This document shows, piece after piece, positions 8,070 through 16,187 of a stretch of 64,000 nt of DNA (position 1 is the stretch's first letter; every line of letters begins with the position of its first letter). Source of the DNA: Ferrimonas kyonanensis DSM 18153 (GTDB lineage: Bacteria > Pseudomonadota > Gammaproteobacteria > Enterobacterales > Shewanellaceae); assembly GCF_000425405.1 (NCBI RefSeq), contig NZ_AUDJ01000001.1:62001-126000 (forward strand), in the 5' to 3' direction. The notes beneath the pieces were generated by a model. The model ran no database searches. It saw nothing but the letters and a program-made list of their open reading frames with translations, and had not been told where the DNA came from. Made by a program: the position numbers and the translations under genes.

Positions 8070-9746
8070 GTGAGCAACCCTCAACACGCCGTAGCCGAAC
8101 AGGCGCTGGCTCAGGTTCAGATGTTGGAGAACCTGATTCCGCAAACGGTCACCTATACCACCGCTGGTCATCTGTTGATCATCGGTGCTGAAGACGCCAT
8201 TCGCTTGGCCGCGGCCAGCCTCGATGGCATGGCCAGCATCACCTTGGTGGCCACCGACCCCATTACCAGCCAGGATGAGGCACATCTGGCCGAGGTGATG
8301 CGGGCGGTTGAACAAACTGAAACTCTGCCCAGCTACTACAGCAAACAGGTCAAGGTGAAAGGCTTTTTGGGTCAGTACCAGGCGTTCATCAAAGACGACA
8401 GCGGCAAAGAGCTGGAGTTGGCACCGGCGGCGGTGCGTCGTCCCCACTACGATCTGGTGCTGGATTTGGGCCAGCAACCGAGCCTGACGCTGGAGCTGTT
8501 GCCACCGGGGTATTTTCATGTCGCCGACGATGCCGACAAGCTGGCCGGCGCGGTGGCGCAGTTGCCCGAGCTGGTCGGAGAGTTTTCTAAGCCCAGATAC
8601 GTGAAGATCAATGCCGACATTTGTGCGCACCATGGCAGTGGCATCGATGGCTGCAACCGCTGTCTGAACTTCTGTCCGGCGGACGCCATTGCCAGCGTAA
8701 ACCACAAAATTGAGGTAGACCATAACCTGTGCCACGGTGCCGGCAGTTGCTCCAACGCCTGCCCCACCGGTGCCATAAGTTATGATCAGCCGTCCCCCAC
8801 GGTGTTGCAGGACTACCTGAAGCGCCTGGTGACCCGTTACATCGAGCTGGCCGACAGCCGTCCAGTGGTGCTGTTTCATGACATGACCGCCGGCGATGAG
8901 GCATTAAAAGCGTTGCAGGCCTTGCCGGGTGCGGTGCTGCCGGTGGCGCTGGAAGAGATTGCCGTTGCCGCCACCGACAGCTGGATGTCGGCACTGGCCT
9001 GGGGCGCTCGCCAGGTGGTGGTGTTGACCACCGAAGTGACGCCGCCGACCTTGATGGCCCTGTTGCAGCGCGAGCACAAGCTGGCGTCGGATCTGCTGCA
9101 GGCCATCGGTCTGGAAGATCGGATTCAGATGCTGGCCAGCGCCGAGTTGGACAGCCTGTCAGCATTGGTGGAACAGAGTGCCAGCTGGCCGGAACTGGCC
9201 ATCGCGGCCTACCCGTCCAACCTGCCCAAGCGGGACGCCTTCTACAACGGCCTGGATCATCTAAACGGCTGTGCCGCCGCCAATGATGAGACCCTGTCGA
9301 TTCCGCACCTGCCTTACGGCGCGGTGGTGGTGGATGCTGAAAAGTGCACCTTGTGTCAGAGCTGTTCCGCCCTGTGCCCGACCCGGGCCCTGATGGATGG
9401 CGGTGACATGCCAGCGCTGAACTTTACCGAGCAAGCTTGCGTGCAGTGTGGCTTGTGTGAAAAGGCCTGTCCGGAGCAGGCGATCACCTTGATCAGCCAG
9501 GTGACCCTGGATCGTGAGCATCGCCAGCAGTCCAGAGTGCTGCACGAAGAGGAGCCCTTCGAGTGCATTCGCTGTAGCAAGCCGTTTGCCACCAAGGCGG
9601 TGATCACCAAGATCACCACTCAGATGGAGAACCACAGCGCCTTCGCCGGCGATGCCCTTAAGCGGATTCAGATGTGTGAAGACTGTCGAGTTAAAGACAT
9701 GTTTGAAGACATCATGAACGATCCAGAAAAACAGTTGCGCGTCTAA
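8070..9746 (+). CDS. Multi-cluster 4Fe-4S protein of the formate dehydrogenase operon
   Basis: This 558-residue protein has no signal peptide, so it is cytoplasmic. Cysteine motifs occur in four blocks: CNRCLNFCPADAI with a second CHGAGSCSNACPTGAI (residues 180-240), CTLCQSCSALCP and CVQCGLCEKACP (about 425-475), and a C-terminal CIRCSKPF...CEDCR zinc- or iron-binding pair. That gives at least four ferredoxin-type clusters. Start is GTG, preceded by AGGAACGCACA; no in-frame ATG lies nearby. Homologues stand at this place in Shewanella fdh clusters. It may move electrons or assist cluster/cofactor loading before TAT export; which of these is not visible. Confidence 0.88.
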   Translation: MSNPQHAVAEQALAQVQMLENLIPQTVTYTTAGHLLIIGAEDAIRLAAASLDGMASITLVATDPITSQDEAHLAEVMRAVEQTETLPSYYSKQVKVKGFLGQYQAFIKDDSGKELELAPAAVRRPHYDLVLDLGQQPSLTLELLPPGYFHVADDADKLAGAVAQLPELVGEFSKPRYVKINADICAHHGSGIDGCNRCLNFCPADAIASVNHKIEVDHNLCHGAGSCSNACPTGAISYDQPSPTVLQDYLKRLVTRYIELADSRPVVLFHDMTAGDEALKALQALPGAVLPVALEEIAVAATDSWMSALAWGARQVVVLTTEVTPPTLMALLQREHKLASDLLQAIGLEDRIQMLASAELDSLSALVEQSASWPELAIAAYPSNLPKRDAFYNGLDHLNGCAAANDETLSIPHLPYGAVVVDAEKCTLCQSCSALCPTRALMDGGDMPALNFTEQACVQCGLCEKACPEQAITLISQVTLDREHRQQSRVLHEEEPFECIRCSKPFATKAVITKITTQMENHSAFAGDALKRIQMCEDCRVKDMFEDIMNDPEKQLRV

Positions 9747-9758
9747 ACAGAGGTAATC

Positions 9759-10388
9759 ATGACAGAACAACAACACCATCGAGTGGTTTCCGAAATTCAA
9801 CAGTTTCGCGCCGACATCTATCAGCTGCTGGCGGGCCTGTTGCGGGACGCTCCCTCTCAGGAGCTGCTGGATTTTCTGGGTAATCTTGAGGTTAACAGCG
9901 ACGACGACGGCGAGATGGTCAAAGCCTGGAGCAGCCTTAAGCTGGCGGCGCAGACCTACAGCGTGGAAACCGTGACTCAGGAGTACACCGACCTGTTTAT
10001 CGGTCTGGGCCATGGCGAGGTGATTCCCTACGCCAGTTGGTACATGACCGGGACCTTGATGGACACCCAACTGGTGCAGTTGCGCCAGGATCTGGTGCGC
10101 CTTGGTTTTGCCCGGGAAGACGCGGTCAAGGAGCCGGAAGATCACATCGCCGCCTTGTGTGAAGTGATGTCGGTACTGCTGCTGGAAAACCCTCAGCACG
10201 TGCAGTTGAGCTTCTGGCAGAAGCACCTGAAGCCCTGGGCCGATCGGCTTTGGAGCGACCTGGCTAATGCCCAGGGTGCCGCCTTCTATGCCGCCGTGGC
10301 CCATCTGGCGGAGCAGTTCTTTATTCAGGAGAAGGATGAGTTTGCAGCCCTGACCCTGGAGACCCCGGTGCAGGAGGGCACCCTGTAA
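9759..10388 (+). CDS. TorD/DmsD-family molybdoenzyme chaperone
   Basis: This all-helical 209-residue protein carries the TorD signature EYTDLFIGLGHGEVIPYASWYMTG and a PEDHIAALCEVM helix. TorD-type chaperones bind the TAT leader of a molybdoenzyme and hold it until cofactor is inserted. Its position 12 bases after the Fe-S gene and just before the small TAT protein and FdhA1 makes the formate dehydrogenases its likely clients. A second, diverged family member is at 55917-56507. Confidence 0.9.
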   Translation: MTEQQHHRVVSEIQQFRADIYQLLAGLLRDAPSQELLDFLGNLEVNSDDDGEMVKAWSSLKLAAQTYSVETVTQEYTDLFIGLGHGEVIPYASWYMTGTLMDTQLVQLRQDLVRLGFAREDAVKEPEDHIAALCEVMSVLLLENPQHVQLSFWQKHLKPWADRLWSDLANAQGAAFYAAVAHLAEQFFIQEKDEFAALTLETPVQEGTL

Positions 10389-10462
10389 AGGAGTGAAGTG
10401 TACAGGCTGTTCTACACTGAATAGCCAGTACCAGCGATTCCGTAAGACCGGAAACACCCGGC

Positions 10463-10489
10463 GGTGGGGCAGCCTGCAGTAGCCCCACC
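10463..10489 (+). other. Intercistronic hairpin between chaperone and small TAT gene
   Basis: An 8-bp stem GGTGGGGC/GCCCCACC with an 11-base loop lies in the 128-bp gap. It has no T-tract, so an RNA processing or stability element is more likely than a terminator. Confidence 0.5.
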
Positions 10490-10498
10490 TTAATCCAC

Positions 10499-10517
10499 TA
10501 ACACCTTGGAGGTGTTA
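10499..10517 (+). promoter_or_regulatory. Hairpin that buries the ribosome binding site of the small TAT gene
   Basis: TAACACC and GGTGTTA pair over 7 bp around the loop TTGGA. The Shine-Dalgarno GGAGGT and the first base of the ATG lie within the structure, so translation starts may depend on opening it. Confidence 0.55.
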
Positions 10518-10717
10518 TGAAAGACAGGCAACAACAACAGCGACGCAGTCTGCTCAAGGCCTTTGGCCTGGGAGCAGGGGCCCTGGCTTTGGCCAGCGGC
10601 AGCGTTAGAGCCCAGGCCAGTTCCCCGGCCGAGGCTTCCCCACCCGATGCGCAGCCCGACACCCGCTTCAAGGTGACGGCTCATGTTCAATCCTACTACC
10701 AGACCTTAAAGGACTGA
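10517..10717 (+). CDS. Small TAT-signal protein of the formate dehydrogenase region (copy 1)
   Basis: This 66-residue protein matches the 'formate dehydrogenase region TAT target' type. It has a twin-arginine leader (RRSLLKAFGLGAGALALASG, residues 9-28) ending near AQA, then a short Pro/Ala linker and the conserved tail VTAHVQSYYQTLKD. It is immediately upstream of FdhA1, whose own leader is also twin-arginine. The tail resembles that of copy 2 (HVRSYYASLRG). It is probably exported with, or attached to, the formate dehydrogenase complex; its exact role is unknown. The GGAGGT site lies in a hairpin. Confidence 0.85.
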   Translation: MKDRQQQQRRSLLKAFGLGAGALALASGSVRAQASSPAEASPPDAQPDTRFKVTAHVQSYYQTLKD

Positions 10718-10729
10718 CGGAGGGCGAGT

Positions 10730-13594
10730 ATGAAACTCATGCGCAATTCACACGCCAATGCATCCGCACGTGAGGCTGTCTCACTGGGGTTGAATCGGCG
10801 TCAGTTTCTGCAGCGGGCGGGCGTCACTACCGGCGGCATTGCGGCGGCGTCCATGCTGGGCACCGGCATGATTCGCAAGGCCGAAGCCGCAGGTGGCAAT
10901 GCATCCGGTACCGTGGAAACCAAGCGAACCATCTGCTCCCACTGTTCGGTGGGCTGCGGGGTGTATGCCGAGGTCAGCAATGATGTCTGGGTTGGTCATG
11001 AACCGGCGTTCGATCACCCCATCAACCGTGGTGCTCACTGCGCCAAGGGGGCGTCGCTGATTCATCACACCCACAGTGAAAAACGGGTCAAGTACCCGAT
11101 GAAACTGGAGGGGGGCAAGTGGAAGAAGCTCAGTTGGGAAGAGGCGATCGATCAGGTCGGTGAGCTGATGCTGAAGATTCGTAAGGAGTCCGGCCCCGAT
11201 GGCCTGTTCTTTATGGGCTCGGCCAAGTTTTCCAACGAAGGCTGTTATCTGTACCGAAAATTCGCCGCCATGTGGGGCTCCAACAACATCGACCACTCGG
11301 CACGGATCTGTCACTCCACCACGGTCGCCGGGGTTGCCAATACCTGGGGCTATGGGGCCATGACCAACTCTTACAACGATATGCGTAACTGTAAGAGTAT
11401 GATTTTTATTGGCTCTAACCCAGCCGAGGCCCACCCGGTTTCTCTGCAGCACATCCTGATTGGTAAAGAACGCGGCGCCAAGATGATCGTGGTCGACCCG
11501 AGGTTCACCCGTACTGCGGCCCATGCCGACGAGTACGTGCACATTCGCCCCGGTACCGACATTCCCTACATCTATGGCTTGCTGTGGCACATTTTTGCCA
11601 ACAACTGGCACGATCAGGATTTCATTGATCGTCGTGTTTGGGCCATGGAAGCGATTCAGGCCGAAGTGCAGAACTACCCGCCCGCGGAGGTAGAGAACAT
11701 CACCGGGGTGCCGGAAGCCCAGATGTACAAGGTGGCGAAGATGCTGGCGGACAACCGCCCTGGCACCATTGTCTGGTGCATGGGGGGAACTCAGCATACC
11801 GTCGGCAACGCCAATACCCGTGCTTACTGCATTTTGCAGCTGGCGCTGGGCAACATGGGCACCTCCGGTGGCGGTGCCAACATCTTCCGTGGTCACGACA
11901 ACGTGCAGGGCGCCACCGATCTGGGGCTGTTGTTCGATAACCTGCCGGGGTATTACGGCCTGTCGGACGGGGCCTGGAAGCACTGGTCTCGAGTGTGGGA
12001 TCTTGATTACAACTGGGTCAAGGGTCGCTTTGACCAGGGCACCTATCTGGGTAAGCAACCCATGAATACTCCGGGCATCCCCTGCTCCCGTTGGCACGAT
12101 GGTGTGATGGAAGACCCCACCAAGCTGGGCCAGAAAGACAATGTCCGCATGGCGTTCTACTGGGGACAATCGGTGAACACCGAAACCCGCGGTCGCGAGG
12201 TGCGCGACGCCCTCGACAAGATGGACGCGGTGGTGGTGGTGGATCCCTACCCAACCATGGCGGCGGTGATGCACACCCGTAAGGACAACGTGTTCATTCT
12301 GCCGGCCTGTTCTCAGTTTGAAACCTCCGGCTCGGTGACCGCCTCCAACCGCTCCATTCAGTGGCGGGATCGGGTGGTGGCGCCGGTGTTTGAGTCCAAG
12401 CCCGACCATGAAATCATGTACCTGCTGGCCAAGAAACTCGGCTTTGCCGAGCAGCTGTGCAAGAACATCAAGGTCAACGGCAATGAGCCGCTGGTGGAAG
12501 ACATTACCCGTGAGTGGAACCGCGGCATGTGGACCATCGGCATGACCGGTCAGTCGCCGGAACGTTTGAAGATGCACCAGCAGAACTGGGGCACGTTCGA
12601 GTTTGAAGATCTGGCCGCCAGAGGGGGGCCCGCCAAGGGCGATACCTATGGACTGCCCTGGCCGTGCTGGGGTACCCCTGAGCTCAAGCATCCCGGAACC
12701 CACATCCTGTACGACACCTCTAAGCACATCATGGAGGGCGGCGGTAACTTCCGAGCTCGCTTTGGTGTCGAGTTTGAAGGGCAGGACCTGTTGGCGGCGG
12801 ATCCCGGCTCCAAGGGCAACGAACTGGGAGCCGGTCATCCGGAATTCACTGCCGATATGCTCAAGCAATTGGGGTGGTGGGACGATTTGACTGCCGAGGA
12901 GAAACAGGCGGCCGAAGGTCGAAACTGGAAGACCGATCTGTCCGGTGGCATTCAGCGGGTGGCCATGAAGCATGGCTGCATTCCGTACGGCAATGCCCGT
13001 GCCCGTTGCCGGGTTTGGACTTTCCCAGATCAGGTGCCGGTGCACCGGGAGCCGTTGTACACCCCAAGGCGGGATCTGGTGCTGAAATACCCCAACCTAG
13101 ATGACCGCCAGGTGCACCGATTGCCAACCCTGTACAAATCGATTCAGGACAAGGTGATTGCCGAGAATCTGGATAAGAAGTTCCCGATGATCGTTACCAC
13201 CGGCCGCCTGGTGGAGTATGAAGGGGGCGGCGAAGAGACCCGATCCAACCCTTGGCTGGCGGAGTTGCAGCAGCAGATGTTCGTGGAGATCAACCCGGCG
13301 GACGCTGCCGACCGCGGCATTCGTGACGGCGACAATGTGACCCTGCATTCACCGGAGGGACCGGTATTGCACATTACGGCGTTGGTGACCGAACGGGTGA
13401 TTCCCGGCGAGTGTTTTATGCCGTACCACTTTGCCGGCATTTTCGAGGGCGAAAGTCTGGTGCCTCGCTATCCGGACGGAACCGTGCCGTACATCCAGGG
13501 GGAGTCGGCCAACACGGCCATGACCTATGGCTACGACCCGGTGACCCAGATGCAGGAAACCAAGGTGTCCATCTGCCAGATTAATCGAGCTTAA
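10730..13594 (+). CDS. fdhA: Formate dehydrogenase catalytic subunit FdhA1 (Mo/W-bis-MGD, Cys form)
   Basis: This 954-residue periplasmic catalytic subunit oxidises formate to CO2. The leader has NRRQFLQRAGVTTGG (TAT) near residue 22. The [4Fe-4S] ligands are CSHCSVGC with the later HCAKGA. The Mo ligand in ARICHSTTV is Cys194, not selenocysteine. The adjacent His and the GSNPAEAHPV cofactor loop are intact. RBS GGAGG lies 8 bases before the ATG. It sits in one operon with FdhB1 and FdhC1. Codon use is richer in GGC, CGC and rare codons than in the near-identical FdhA2, pointing to lower expression. Confidence 0.95.
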   Translation: MKLMRNSHANASAREAVSLGLNRRQFLQRAGVTTGGIAAASMLGTGMIRKAEAAGGNASGTVETKRTICSHCSVGCGVYAEVSNDVWVGHEPAFDHPINRGAHCAKGASLIHHTHSEKRVKYPMKLEGGKWKKLSWEEAIDQVGELMLKIRKESGPDGLFFMGSAKFSNEGCYLYRKFAAMWGSNNIDHSARICHSTTVAGVANTWGYGAMTNSYNDMRNCKSMIFIGSNPAEAHPVSLQHILIGKERGAKMIVVDPRFTRTAAHADEYVHIRPGTDIPYIYGLLWHIFANNWHDQDFIDRRVWAMEAIQAEVQNYPPAEVENITGVPEAQMYKVAKMLADNRPGTIVWCMGGTQHTVGNANTRAYCILQLALGNMGTSGGGANIFRGHDNVQGATDLGLLFDNLPGYYGLSDGAWKHWSRVWDLDYNWVKGRFDQGTYLGKQPMNTPGIPCSRWHDGVMEDPTKLGQKDNVRMAFYWGQSVNTETRGREVRDALDKMDAVVVVDPYPTMAAVMHTRKDNVFILPACSQFETSGSVTASNRSIQWRDRVVAPVFESKPDHEIMYLLAKKLGFAEQLCKNIKVNGNEPLVEDITREWNRGMWTIGMTGQSPERLKMHQQNWGTFEFEDLAARGGPAKGDTYGLPWPCWGTPELKHPGTHILYDTSKHIMEGGGNFRARFGVEFEGQDLLAADPGSKGNELGAGHPEFTADMLKQLGWWDDLTAEEKQAAEGRNWKTDLSGGIQRVAMKHGCIPYGNARARCRVWTFPDQVPVHREPLYTPRRDLVLKYPNLDDRQVHRLPTLYKSIQDKVIAENLDKKFPMIVTTGRLVEYEGGGEETRSNPWLAELQQQMFVEINPADAADRGIRDGDNVTLHSPEGPVLHITALVTERVIPGECFMPYHFAGIFEGESLVPRYPDGTVPYIQGESANTAMTYGYDPVTQMQETKVSICQINRA

Positions 13595-13606
13595 GGAGGA
13601 AGTCTG

Positions 13607-14185
13607 ATGGCTACGATGAAATTCTTGTGTGACACCAAACGCTGCATCGAATGTAACGGTTGCGTGGTCGCGTGTAAGAGTAAAAACGACTCTGCTCTGG
13701 AGTGGGGGATTCAGCGCCGCCGGGTGGTGACCCTCAACGACGGGCAGGTGGGCAAGGAAGCCTCCATTTCGGTGGCGTGCATGCACTGCTCCGATGCGCC
13801 TTGCATGGCGGTGTGTCCGGCGGACTGTTTCGAGCGGACCGCCGACGGCATTGTTCGTCATTCCAAGGACAAGTGCATCGGCTGTGGTTACTGCTTCTAT
13901 GCCTGCCCGTTTGGGGCACCGCAGTTCCCGAAACAGTCGGTGTTCGGCTCTAAAGGTAAGATGGACAAGTGCACCTATTGTGCCGGTGGTCCGGATGCAG
14001 AGCCGGGATCGGAAAAGGAGCGCGAGCTCTATGGGGCCAATCGCATCGCCGAAGGCAAACTGCCATTTTGTGCCGAAGTCTGCTCTACCAAGTCGCTGCT
14101 GGCCGGTGATGCCGAAACGGTGTCTCAGGTATTCCGTCAGCGGGTGGCACAGCGGGGTGCGGCGGAAGGCGGCTGGGACGGCTAA
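13607..14185 (+). CDS. fdhB: Formate dehydrogenase iron-sulfur subunit FdhB1
   Basis: This 192-residue electron-transfer subunit has four cysteine groups: CIECNGCVVAC, CMHCSDAPCMAVCP, CIGCGYCFYACP and the split CTYC...C, the layout of four 4Fe-4S clusters. There is no leader, as expected for a partner that is exported together with TAT-bearing FdhA. Its AAGGAGG site overlaps the FdhA1 stop, so the two are coupled. It passes electrons to the FdhC1 cytochrome. Confidence 0.93.
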   Translation: MATMKFLCDTKRCIECNGCVVACKSKNDSALEWGIQRRRVVTLNDGQVGKEASISVACMHCSDAPCMAVCPADCFERTADGIVRHSKDKCIGCGYCFYACPFGAPQFPKQSVFGSKGKMDKCTYCAGGPDAEPGSEKERELYGANRIAEGKLPFCAEVCSTKSLLAGDAETVSQVFRQRVAQRGAAEGGWDG

Positions 14186-14195
14186 GGAGATCATT

Positions 14196-15248
14196 ATGCG
14201 CAGTTGCAATATGAGCCGATGGTGGCGATTGCCCCTGTTGGCACTGCTGTTCAGCGTTGGGGTGGTGCAGGCTGCCACTCCAGACGCCGATGAGCAGGCG
14301 GGCAAAGCGTTGATGGCGGCCCAGGCGGCGGAGTTGCAGGCGGCGCCTGCAGATTCAGCCACCAATGAGCCCGATCCCCTGTGGACCGCGGTGCGCGCCG
14401 GAGAGTCCGGCCGTACCAGTGCTCAGGGGCCTTTTGCCGGGCAATTGATCAACGCCTATGATCCGGCGCTGGTGTCGACGCGAAGTGACACCACCGCACC
14501 GGTTCTTACCCTGGCCCTGTTTGGCATGATTGTGGTGTTCGCCCTGTTTGTGCTGGTCAACGGTCCGGCCAAGTTGTCGGCGGGGTTTTCCAATACCCTG
14601 GTGAAACGGTGGCCGAAGACTGATGTGCTGATCCATTGGCTGATGGCGATTCCCTGCTTGCTGCTGATCATTACCGGGCTGATGTTGTTGGCTGGCCGGT
14701 ATGTGTTCGGCGACTGGTTGGGGCCGGAAGCGGTGGGCGCCATGGCGGCCATGGCCAAGCCGATACACGACTATATGGCGATTCCCTTTGCCATTGCGGC
14801 GGTGTTGGCGATGGTTCGGTGGATGAAGCACAACATTCCTGCAGGCTATGACCTGAAATGGTTTGCGTCGGTGGGGGGCTACATCAATTTCGGGCCGTTC
14901 AAAGGCAAGCACCCGGATGCCGGCTTCTCCAACGCCGGTGAAAAGCTGTGGTTCTGGAGTTTCACCCTCTTTGGGCTGATTGTCATCGGTTCCGGGGTCA
15001 TCATGTTGTTCCCGAACCTGATGGAACCGACCCGAACCACCAGTCTGATCGCCATCACCCTGCATGGCCTCAGTGCCATTATTCTCACCGGCTTTACCGT
15101 GGTGCACATCTTTATGGCCACGGTGCTGTCTGAAGGGGGAATGGAGTGCATGGTATCTGGGTACTGTGATGAGAACTGGGCCAAGCAGCACCACAATGTG
15201 TGGTACGACGAAATCAAGGCTGACGGCTCGATTGAGTACCGTTCTTGA
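14196..15248 (+). CDS. fdhC: Formate dehydrogenase cytochrome b subunit FdhC1
   Basis: At 350 residues it has an N-terminal signal peptide (LLALLFSVGVVQA), a periplasmic linker, and four membrane helices. Heme-binding histidines appear in VLIHWLMAIP, AKPIHDYMAIP and GFTVVHIFMATV. The family signature near the C-terminus is SEGGMECM-SGYCDENWAKQHHN. It returns electrons to the quinone pool. I chose the ATG after AAGGAGATCATT, 11 bases past the FdhB1 stop, because the frame stays open upstream without a better start. The last 13 codons are duplicated twice downstream. Confidence 0.92.
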   Translation: MRSCNMSRWWRLPLLALLFSVGVVQAATPDADEQAGKALMAAQAAELQAAPADSATNEPDPLWTAVRAGESGRTSAQGPFAGQLINAYDPALVSTRSDTTAPVLTLALFGMIVVFALFVLVNGPAKLSAGFSNTLVKRWPKTDVLIHWLMAIPCLLLIITGLMLLAGRYVFGDWLGPEAVGAMAAMAKPIHDYMAIPFAIAAVLAMVRWMKHNIPAGYDLKWFASVGGYINFGPFKGKHPDAGFSNAGEKLWFWSFTLFGLIVIGSGVIMLFPNLMEPTRTTSLIAITLHGLSAIILTGFTVVHIFMATVLSEGGMECMVSGYCDENWAKQHHNVWYDEIKADGSIEYRS

Positions 15249-15438
15249 TGATAGTTGCTGTGAGCGCGGCGCTGAGTAGCACCAGCAACGTGTTCCGGTC
15301 GACGAAATCAAGGCTGACGGCTCCATTGAGTACCGTTCTTGATGATAGTTGCTGGGAGCACGGCGCTGAGTAGCACCAGCAACGTGTTCCGGTCGACGAA
15401 ATCAAGGATGACGGCTCCAGCGAGTACCGGACCTGATT
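15207..15438 (+). repeat. 94-bp tandem duplication of the fdhC1 3' end (two full copies plus a partial third)
   Basis: Copies begin at 15207, 15301 and 15395, an exact 94-bp period. Each begins with the codons DEIKADGSIEYRS and a stop, followed in copies 1 and 2 by a segment containing GTTGCTG...CAGCAAC arms. Copies 1 and 2 differ at only a few bases; the third is partial and more diverged (DEIKDDGSSEYRT). Only the first is the functional gene end. Confidence 0.9.
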
Positions 15439-15455
15439 GAGTCTAACTAACCCTC

Positions 15456-15482
15456 AAAAGGGCCCCGATGGGGCCCTTTTTT
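15456..15482 (+). terminator. Strong terminator of the first fdh operon
   Basis: AAAAGGGCCCC pairs with GGGGCCCTTTT over 11 bp around a 3-base loop and runs into six T. The A-tract on the other side also makes it potentially bidirectional. Confidence 0.9.
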
Positions 15483-15761
15483 GAGCCACCCTGGGACGTC
15501 GGTTATCAAACGCCTGACTTTGATTTCCCACCCTTGTTTTGTGATCTCGGTCGAATCGATGGCTTTTTGAGCGCCGCCCAAGGTCAAAAAAGCCGCAATT
15601 GGGCCGTTTGAGGTCAAAAAAATCACATCTTTTTGGAAAGCATTCTTCGCAATGGTGAAGAAATAGTCTGACCCATATGCCGCTGTTATGACCTTCAACC
15701 ACTGTGGTTATGGGGGCATTTGTCCCACTCTGTCCACTTGTTCACAACCTGATTACAACTG

Positions 15762-15776
15762 TGGCCAATATGTCCC
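15762..15776. promoter_or_regulatory. Shared fdh palindrome, site B
   Basis: TGGCCAATATGTCCC matches the GGGnCA-N3-TGnCCC element with one arm slightly degenerate. It lies about 50 bp upstream of the FNR box, a place suited to a second activator or repressor. Confidence 0.5.
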
Positions 15777-15817
15777 ATATCTGTTTGTTTTTCTCGGAAA
15801 ATCATACTGAAACAAAG

Positions 15818-15858
15818 TTGATTTGAATCACGTTTTTCCGCCTCTTTGTTGGCATAAT
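15818..15858 (+). promoter_or_regulatory. FNR box and extended -10 promoter of the second fdh operon
   Basis: TTGATTTGAATCAC at 15818-15831 matches the FNR consensus TTGAT-N4-ATCAA at 9 of 10 positions. An extended -10, TGGCATAAT, ends at 15858. If transcription starts near 15865, the FNR centre is at about -41, the classic class II activation position. This predicts anaerobic induction by the FNR/EtrA regulator. Confidence 0.75.
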
Positions 15859-15977
15859 CGCCAATGCCAATGTGAGCAAAATCAAAAAATGGATCGGAGT
15901 GTGATGGTTGTTGAGGCGGCGCTGCGCGTTGTTTCCAAATTGCACATTCGGCCCCGCTACCACGAAAGAGGTAACAA

Positions 15978-16175
15978 ATGACCAACAAGACCCAGCAGAC
16001 GCGACGCGCGTTTCTGAAAAATCTGGGATTGGGCACCGCTGCTGCCACTGCCGCCGCGGCCGTGACCAGCACCCAGGCGGTTGCTGCCACCCCTGCCCAC
16101 AGTGATGAGAAGCCCAGCGGTTACCGCGAGTCTGATCATGTCCGCAGCTACTACGCGTCTCTGCGTGGCCAATAA
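15978..16175 (+). CDS. Small TAT-signal protein of the formate dehydrogenase region (copy 2)
   Basis: This 65-residue paralogue of the protein at 10517 has a twin-arginine leader RRAFLKNLGLGTAAATAAAA, a cleavage-like AVAA, and the conserved tail SDHVRSYYASLRG. It starts 12 bases upstream of FdhA2, after the RBS GAAAGAGGTAACA. It leads the second operon, as copy 1 stands before FdhA1, which shows that whole blocks were duplicated. Confidence 0.85.
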   Translation: MTNKTQQTRRAFLKNLGLGTAAATAAAAVTSTQAVAATPAHSDEKPSGYRESDHVRSYYASLRGQ

Positions 16176-16187
16176 GCGAGGTTTTAG

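Larger units (their letters stand above)
15483..15977 (+). other. 495-bp AT-richer control region before the second fdh operon
   Basis: No convincing gene lies here. Visible elements are the shared palindrome at 15762-15776, a weaker relative at 15712-15726 (GGGGGCATTTGTCCC), the FNR box and extended -10 listed separately, and a leader of about 110 bases before the RBS AAAGAGGT. Confidence 0.7.

Noticed and set aside
10781-13045. 754-codon open frame on the minus strand opposite fdhA1
   Set aside because: It mirrors the codon pattern of a GC-rich gene, with no RBS and a His/Val-rich nonsense composition. The plus strand encodes a clear formate dehydrogenase.
13794-15248. Longer fdhC1 beginning inside fdhB1
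   Set aside because: The upstream part is fdhB1 in another frame; the ATG at 14196 has a good RBS and a signal peptide directly after it.
15207-15438. Direct repeats considered as a CRISPR array
   Set aside because: Units are 94 bp, contiguous, without variable spacers, and derive from the fdhC1 end; no cas gene is near.
15447-15702. Short minus-strand frames downstream of the first fdh operon
   Set aside because: They run across the terminator and AT-rich control DNA without RBS.
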